Shown: positions 60,280 to 64,000 of the stretch, piece after piece | How positions within the stretch are numbered: position 1 is the stretch's first letter | Layout of the letters: each line of letters begins with the position of its first letter | NCBI RefSeq assembly: GCF_013522705.1 | Contig: NZ_JAAMRE010000024.1 | Coordinates: forward strand, 1-64,000 | Direction of reading: 5' to 3' | Length of the DNA: 64,000 nucleotides | DNA from: Pseudomonas lurida | GTDB taxonomy: Bacteria > Pseudomonadota > Gammaproteobacteria > Pseudomonadales > Pseudomonadaceae | The notes under the pieces: model-generated | Databases searched by the model: none | Seen by the model: only the letters and a program-made list of their open reading frames with translations | What the model was told of the DNA's origin: nothing | Translations under genes and position numbers: made by a program

Positions 60280-61731
60280 TCAGAAGCCGGTAGGGGTGCG
60301 GGTGTGCCAGTCAGTGTGCAACTGGTACTGGTGCGCCACATTGAGCAGGCGGCCTTCCTGGAAATACGGGGCCAGCAACTGCACGCCCACCGGCAGGCCA
60401 TCGACGAAACCGGCCGGCATGGACAAGCCTGGCAAGCCCGCGAGGTTGGCGGTGATGGTGTAGAGGTCTTCCAGGTACTCGGCGATCGGGTCGCCGGTCT
60501 TGGCGCCGATCTTCCAGGCCGGGTTCGGCGTGGTCGGGCCGAGGATCACGTCGACTTCTTCGAAGGCGGCCATGAAGTCGTTCTTGATCAGGCGTCGGAT
60601 TTTCTGCGCCTTGAGGTAGTAAGCGTCGTAATAGCCGGCCGACAGGGCATACGCACCGACCATGATGCGGCGCTGCACTTCGGCACCGAAGCCTTCGCCA
60701 CGGGAGCGCTTGTACAGGTCGGTGAGGTCCTTCGGGTTCTCGCAGCGGTAGCCGAAGCGCACGCCGTCGAAACGCGACAGGTTGGAGGAGGCTTCCGCTG
60801 GCGCGATCACGTAGTAGGCAGGAATCGCGTGCTGGTTGTTCGGCAGGCTGATTTCCTTGATGACGGCGCCGAGCTTTTCCAGCTCTTTGATGCTGTTATG
60901 CACCAACTCGGCGATGCGCGGGTCGAGGCCGGCGCTGAAGTATTCCTTCGGCACGCCGATGCGCAGGCCCTTGATCGAGGCGTTGAGGCTGGCGCTGTAG
61001 TCCGGCACCGGTTCATCGATGCTGGTGGAATCCTGCGGGTCGAAGCCGGCCATGCCCTGCAGCAGCAGCGCGCAGTCTTCGGCGCTGCGGGCCAGCGGGC
61101 CGCCCTGATCGAGGCTGGAGGCGTAGGCGATCATGCCCCAACGGGAGACGCGACCGTAGGTCGGCTTCAAACCGGTGAGGTTAGTGAACGCCGCCGGCTG
61201 GCGGATCGAGCCGCCGGTGTCGGTGGCGGTGGCCGCCGGCAGGAAACGCGCGGCAACGGCGGCTGCCGAACCCCCGGACGAACCACCCGGCACGTGTTCC
61301 AGGTTCCATGGGTTTTTTACCGCGCCGTAGTAGCTCGACTCGTTGGCCGAACCCATGGCGAATTCGTCCATGTTGGTCTTGCCCAGAGTCACGGCCCCCG
61401 CCGTCGCGAGCTTGGACACCACGGTGGCGTCGTAGGGTGCCTTGAAGTTGTCGAGCATCTTCGAGCCGCAACTGGTGCGAATGCCCTGGGTGCAGAACAG
61501 GTCTTTGTGGGCGATCGGGGCGCCCAGCAGTGCGCCGTTCTCACCGTTGGCGCGACGGGCGTCGGCGGCCTTGGCCTGGCTCAGGGCCAGTTCTTCGGTG
61601 AGGCTGATGAAGCTGTTGACCTTGGGGTCCAGCTCGGCGATGCGCGCCAGCAGGGTTTTGGTCAGCTCTTCGGAGGAAAACTTTTTATCGGCGAGACCGC
61701 GGGCGATCTCGGCCAGAGTCATGTGATGCAT
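60280..61731 (-). CDS. gatA: Asp/Glu-tRNA amidotransferase subunit A
   Basis: A 483-residue amidase-signature enzyme that produces ammonia from glutamine for GatB. The Ser-cisSer-Lys triad is K76 (APIAHKDLF), S151 (PGGSSGGSAAA) and S175 (DTGGSIRQPA). Full length. It starts 16 bases after gatC; an alternative ATG three codons later (61722) is possible. It ends 10 bases before gatB. Confidence 0.97.
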   Translation of the reverse strand: MHHMTLAEIARGLADKKFSSEELTKTLLARIAELDPKVNSFISLTEELALSQAKAADARRANGENGALLGAPIAHKDLFCTQGIRTSCGSKMLDNFKAPYDATVVSKLATAGAVTLGKTNMDEFAMGSANESSYYGAVKNPWNLEHVPGGSSGGSAAAVAARFLPAATATDTGGSIRQPAAFTNLTGLKPTYGRVSRWGMIAYASSLDQGGPLARSAEDCALLLQGMAGFDPQDSTSIDEPVPDYSASLNASIKGLRIGVPKEYFSAGLDPRIAELVHNSIKELEKLGAVIKEISLPNNQHAIPAYYVIAPAEASSNLSRFDGVRFGYRCENPKDLTDLYKRSRGEGFGAEVQRRIMVGAYALSAGYYDAYYLKAQKIRRLIKNDFMAAFEEVDVILGPTTPNPAWKIGAKTGDPIAEYLEDLYTITANLAGLPGLSMPAGFVDGLPVGVQLLAPYFQEGRLLNVAHQYQLHTDWHTRTPTGF

Positions 61732-61747
61732 GAAAGGCTCTTTCCCT

Positions 61748-62035
61748 TTAGTCGATGACTTTCGGAACCAGGTACAGGCCGTTTTCGACCGCTGGCGCGA
61801 TGGACTGGTAGGCCTCGCGATTATTGCGTTCGGTCACCACGTCTGCGCGCAGGCGCTGGCTGGCTTCCAGCGGGTGAGCCAGGGGCTCGATGCCGTCGGT
61901 GTCTACGGCCTGCATTTGGTCAACCAGCCCGAGAATGCTGTTCAGGGCTGCGGTGGTCTGTGGAAGATCGGCATCATTAAGGCCAAGCGAGGCCAGATGC
62001 GCGATTTTTTCCACGTCGGAGCGTTCAAGCGCCAT
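61748..62035 (-). CDS. gatC: Asp/Glu-tRNA amidotransferase subunit C
   Basis: A 95-residue small subunit that wraps around GatA and GatB and stabilises the complex. The pattern VEKIAHLASLGLNDADLP and the C-terminal ENGLYLVPKVID are typical. GGAG lies before the ATG at 62035. It heads gatCAB and is divergent from mreB, with 210 bases between. Confidence 0.96.
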   Translation of the reverse strand: MALERSDVEKIAHLASLGLNDADLPQTTAALNSILGLVDQMQAVDTDGIEPLAHPLEASQRLRADVVTERNNREAYQSIAPAVENGLYLVPKVID

Positions 62036-62245
62036 GGGAATCTCCAGTGGAAAACAGAACGGAGGCTGTCCGTGTGTTAGATTGTCGGAACACTACCGCA
62101 TTTCTACGGTCTTACGGCCGCGATTGTGGGGGTTGGTGCACAGAAAGTCGGCCAATTTAGCACATTGGCGCCTTGCCCAAAATCCCTGTCGTTGTTAGAG
62201 TTTGCCGCACTTTTTTACCCACGCGTTGCCTAGGGTCCCTTTCCC

Positions 62246-63283
62246 ATGTTCAAGAAACTGCGTGGCATGTTTTCCAGCGATCTTTCCATTGACCTGGGCA
62301 CTGCCAACACCCTTATTTACGTGCGCGAGCGCGGTATCGTTCTGAATGAGCCATCGGTTGTGGCCATTCGGACCCATGGTAATCAGAAAAGTGTCGTTGC
62401 CGTCGGCACCGAGGCCAAGCGCATGCTCGGCCGAACACCCGGCAATATTGCTGCCATTCGTCCGATGAAGGACGGCGTGATCGCCGACTTCAGCGTCTGC
62501 GAAAAGATGCTGCAGTATTTCATCAACAAGGTTCACGAAAACAGTTTCCTGCAGCCCAGCCCTCGTGTGCTGATCTGCGTTCCCTGCAAGTCCACCCAGG
62601 TGGAGCGTCGCGCCATCCGTGAATCGGCCCTCGGCGCCGGTGCTCGCGAAGTGTTCCTGATCGAAGAGCCAATGGCTGCCGCCATCGGTGCCGGCCTGCC
62701 GGTTGAGGAAGCGCGCGGTTCGATGGTGGTGGATATCGGTGGTGGTACTACCGAAATCGCCCTGATTTCCCTGAATGGTGTGGTGTATGCCGAATCCGTC
62801 CGCGTAGGCGGCGACCGTTTCGACGAAGCGATCATTACCTACGTGCGCCGTAACTACGGCAGCCTGATCGGCGAATCCACCGCCGAGCGCATCAAGCAGG
62901 AAATCGGTACGGCCTATCCGGGCGGCGAAGTACGCGAAGTCGATGTTCGCGGTCGCAACCTGGCCGAAGGCGTCCCTCGTGCCTTCACCCTGAACTCCAA
63001 TGAAGTGCTGGAAGCTCTGCAAGAGTCGCTGGCCACTATCGTTCAGGCGGTGAAAAGCGCCCTGGAGCAATCGCCGCCGGAATTGGCGTCCGACATCGCC
63101 GAGCGCGGCCTGGTCCTGACCGGTGGTGGCGCCTTGCTGCGCGACCTCGACAAGTTGCTGGCCCAGGAAACCGGCCTGCCGGTGATCGTCGCCGAAGACC
63201 CGTTGACCTGTGTTGCCCGTGGCGGTGGTCGTGCACTGGAAATGATGGATAAGCACACCATGGACCTGCTCTCCAGCGAATAA
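62246..63283 (+). CDS. mreB: Rod-shape determining protein MreB
   Basis: A 345-residue bacterial actin. Phosphate-binding loops SIDLGTANTLIYV and VVDIGGGTTEIALIS and the adenosine motif LTGGGALLRDLD are complete, as is the N-terminal amphipathic membrane anchor (FKKLRGMFSS). It guides sidewall peptidoglycan synthesis with MreC, MreD and RodA. It begins the mreBCD operon; a strong hairpin separates it from mreC. Confidence 0.98.
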   Translation: MFKKLRGMFSSDLSIDLGTANTLIYVRERGIVLNEPSVVAIRTHGNQKSVVAVGTEAKRMLGRTPGNIAAIRPMKDGVIADFSVCEKMLQYFINKVHENSFLQPSPRVLICVPCKSTQVERRAIRESALGAGAREVFLIEEPMAAAIGAGLPVEEARGSMVVDIGGGTTEIALISLNGVVYAESVRVGGDRFDEAIITYVRRNYGSLIGESTAERIKQEIGTAYPGGEVREVDVRGRNLAEGVPRAFTLNSNEVLEALQESLATIVQAVKSALEQSPPELASDIAERGLVLTGGGALLRDLDKLLAQETGLPVIVAEDPLTCVARGGGRALEMMDKHTMDLLSSE

Positions 63284-63308
63284 GACATTGCTGGTTTGCC
63301 CATGCGTC

Positions 63309-63354
63309 GCCCACAGGCAGCACTTTGCAGTGCTGCCTGTGGGCGTTTATCTTC
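63309..63354 (+). terminator. Strong hairpin between mreB and mreC
   Basis: A perfect 16-base stem (GCCCACAGGCAGCACT / AGTGCTGCCTGTGGGC, 63309-63344) with loop TTGC is followed by GTTTATCTTCTT. The weak T run suggests partial termination that would favour MreB over MreC and MreD. Confidence 0.75.
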
Positions 63355-63423
63355 TTCAATCTGCATCCAGGCCGGTTTGATGCCGTATGAATAAAGAGAA
63401 CATTTGCCTGGGAGGAGCGGCCT

Positions 63424-64000
63424 ATTAAACCGCTTTTCGCCAAAGGCCCCTCATTGGGCGTGCGCTTATTGGTGCTGGTCGTGCTTTCGGTCGCGTTGAT
63501 GGTGGTCGACGCGCGCTTCGCACTGCTCAAGCCGGTGCGCAGCCAGATGTCGCTGGTGTTGATGCAGACTTACTGGATCACCGACCTGCCGCAACGTCTC
63601 TATCAGGGCGTGGCCAGCCAATTCGGCAGCCGCACTGAGCTGGTCGCCGAGAACGAAAAACTCAAGACTGAAAACCTGCTGCTGCAGGGGCGCATGCAAA
63701 AGCTCGCGGCCCTGACCGAGCAGAACGTTCGGCTGCGCGAGTTGCTCAATTCGTCTGCACTGGTCAACGAAAAGGTCGAAGTGGCCGAGTTGATCGGCAT
63801 GGACCCCAACCCCTTTACCCATCGCATCATCATCAACAAGGGTGAGCGCGACGGCGTAGTCCTGGGCCAGCCGGTGCTGGATGCGCGTGGCCTGATGGGC
63901 CAGGTGGTCGAGCTGATGCCCTACACCTCGCGGGTATTGTTGCTGACGGATACCACCCACAGCATCCCTGTGCAGGTCAACCGTAACGGGCTGCGCGCGA
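63424..64000 (+). CDS. mreC: Rod-shape determining protein MreC, 5' part, ATT start
   Basis: The window holds the first 192 codons. The product has a short cytoplasmic start (KPLFAKGPSLGVRL), one helix (about 15-33), a coiled coil (about 65-105, ENEKLKTENLLLQGRMQKLA) and the start of the periplasmic beta domain (KGERDGVVLGQPVLDARGLM). The frame is open back to a TGA at 63388, with no ATG, GTG or TTG before the conserved region. GGAGGAG at 63411-63417 is followed after six bases by ATT at 63424, which aligns with Met1 of E. coli MreC (MKPIFSRGPSL). ATT initiation is therefore very likely. Partial at the window end. Confidence 0.92.
   Translation, partial: MKPLFAKGPSLGVRLLVLVVLSVALMVVDARFALLKPVRSQMSLVLMQTYWITDLPQRLYQGVASQFGSRTELVAENEKLKTENLLLQGRMQKLAALTEQNVRLRELLNSSALVNEKVEVAELIGMDPNPFTHRIIINKGERDGVVLGQPVLDARGLMGQVVELMPYTSRVLLLTDTTHSIPVQVNRNGLRA

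Overview
The window is 64 kb of a Pseudomonas chromosome, most likely a member of the P. fluorescens group. The evidence is the high-GC codon use, REP palindromes of the fluorescens type (GTGGGAGGGGGCTTGCCCCCGA), and gene order that, from memory, follows several P. aeruginosa PAO1 blocks (piu/speC, prfC/opuC, dpp, roxSR, trpS to sspB, gatCAB/mreBC). It contains no rRNA, tRNA, CRISPR array, insertion sequence or prophage that I can see.

Layout. 0.2-6.8 kb: iron-regulated piu cluster, with a PepSY/flavoreductase fusion (piuB), a TonB receptor (piuA), and divergently piuC and a Sel1-repeat gene; a Fur-like site lies before piuC. 6.8-8.0 kb: ornithine decarboxylase speC. 8.4-11.9 kb: OpuC-type osmoprotectant ABC operon. 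12.2-13.8 kb: prfC (RF3), then a small exported acidic protein. 14.3-26.9 kb: a large dipeptide-uptake region with four paralogous SBP_bac_5 binding proteins, an OprD-family porin and dppBCDF, all on the minus strand. 27-29.8 kb: a 935-residue protein with a dermonecrotic-toxin-like (DUF6543-type) domain, inserted before the SIMPL gene and the roxSR two-component system (30.1-32.9 kb). 33-38.6 kb: SbmA/BacA-like ABC exporter, zapG/yhcB, alpha/beta hydrolase, trpS, zapE. 38.6-42.1 kb: GlxA-type AraC regulator, LCAD-like acyl-CoA dehydrogenase, aldo/keto reductase. 42.3-47.2 kb: rplM-rpsI, petABC (cytochrome bc1), sspAB. 47.3-55.7 kb: galactarate catabolism (FadR-type regulator, kdgD, alpha-ketoglutarate semialdehyde dehydrogenase, MFS transporter, garD), interrupted by two minus-strand genes encoding a zinc phospholipase C-like protein and an Ig-like-fold protein. 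55.9-58.7 kb: AEC transporter, CMD-family protein, CaCA antiporter, RlpA-like lipoprotein. 58.8-64 kb: gatCAB, mreB and the 5' part of mreC.

How the genes work together. GarD dehydrates galactarate, KdgD makes alpha-ketoglutarate semialdehyde, the aldehyde dehydrogenase yields alpha-ketoglutarate, and the MFS protein should import the acid sugar. A near-perfect inverted repeat over the kdgD promoter is a candidate site for the FadR-type regulator. The OprD porin, four binding proteins and DppBCDF form an outer-to-inner membrane peptide route. The less ordinary features are a strong LexA-type box before the phospholipase gene, two genes (mreC and the CaCA antiporter) that appear to begin with ATT behind strong Shine-Dalgarno sequences, the toxin-like insertion between dpp and roxSR, and a 15-codon Arg/Lys-rich micro-ORF with a strong ribosome binding site.
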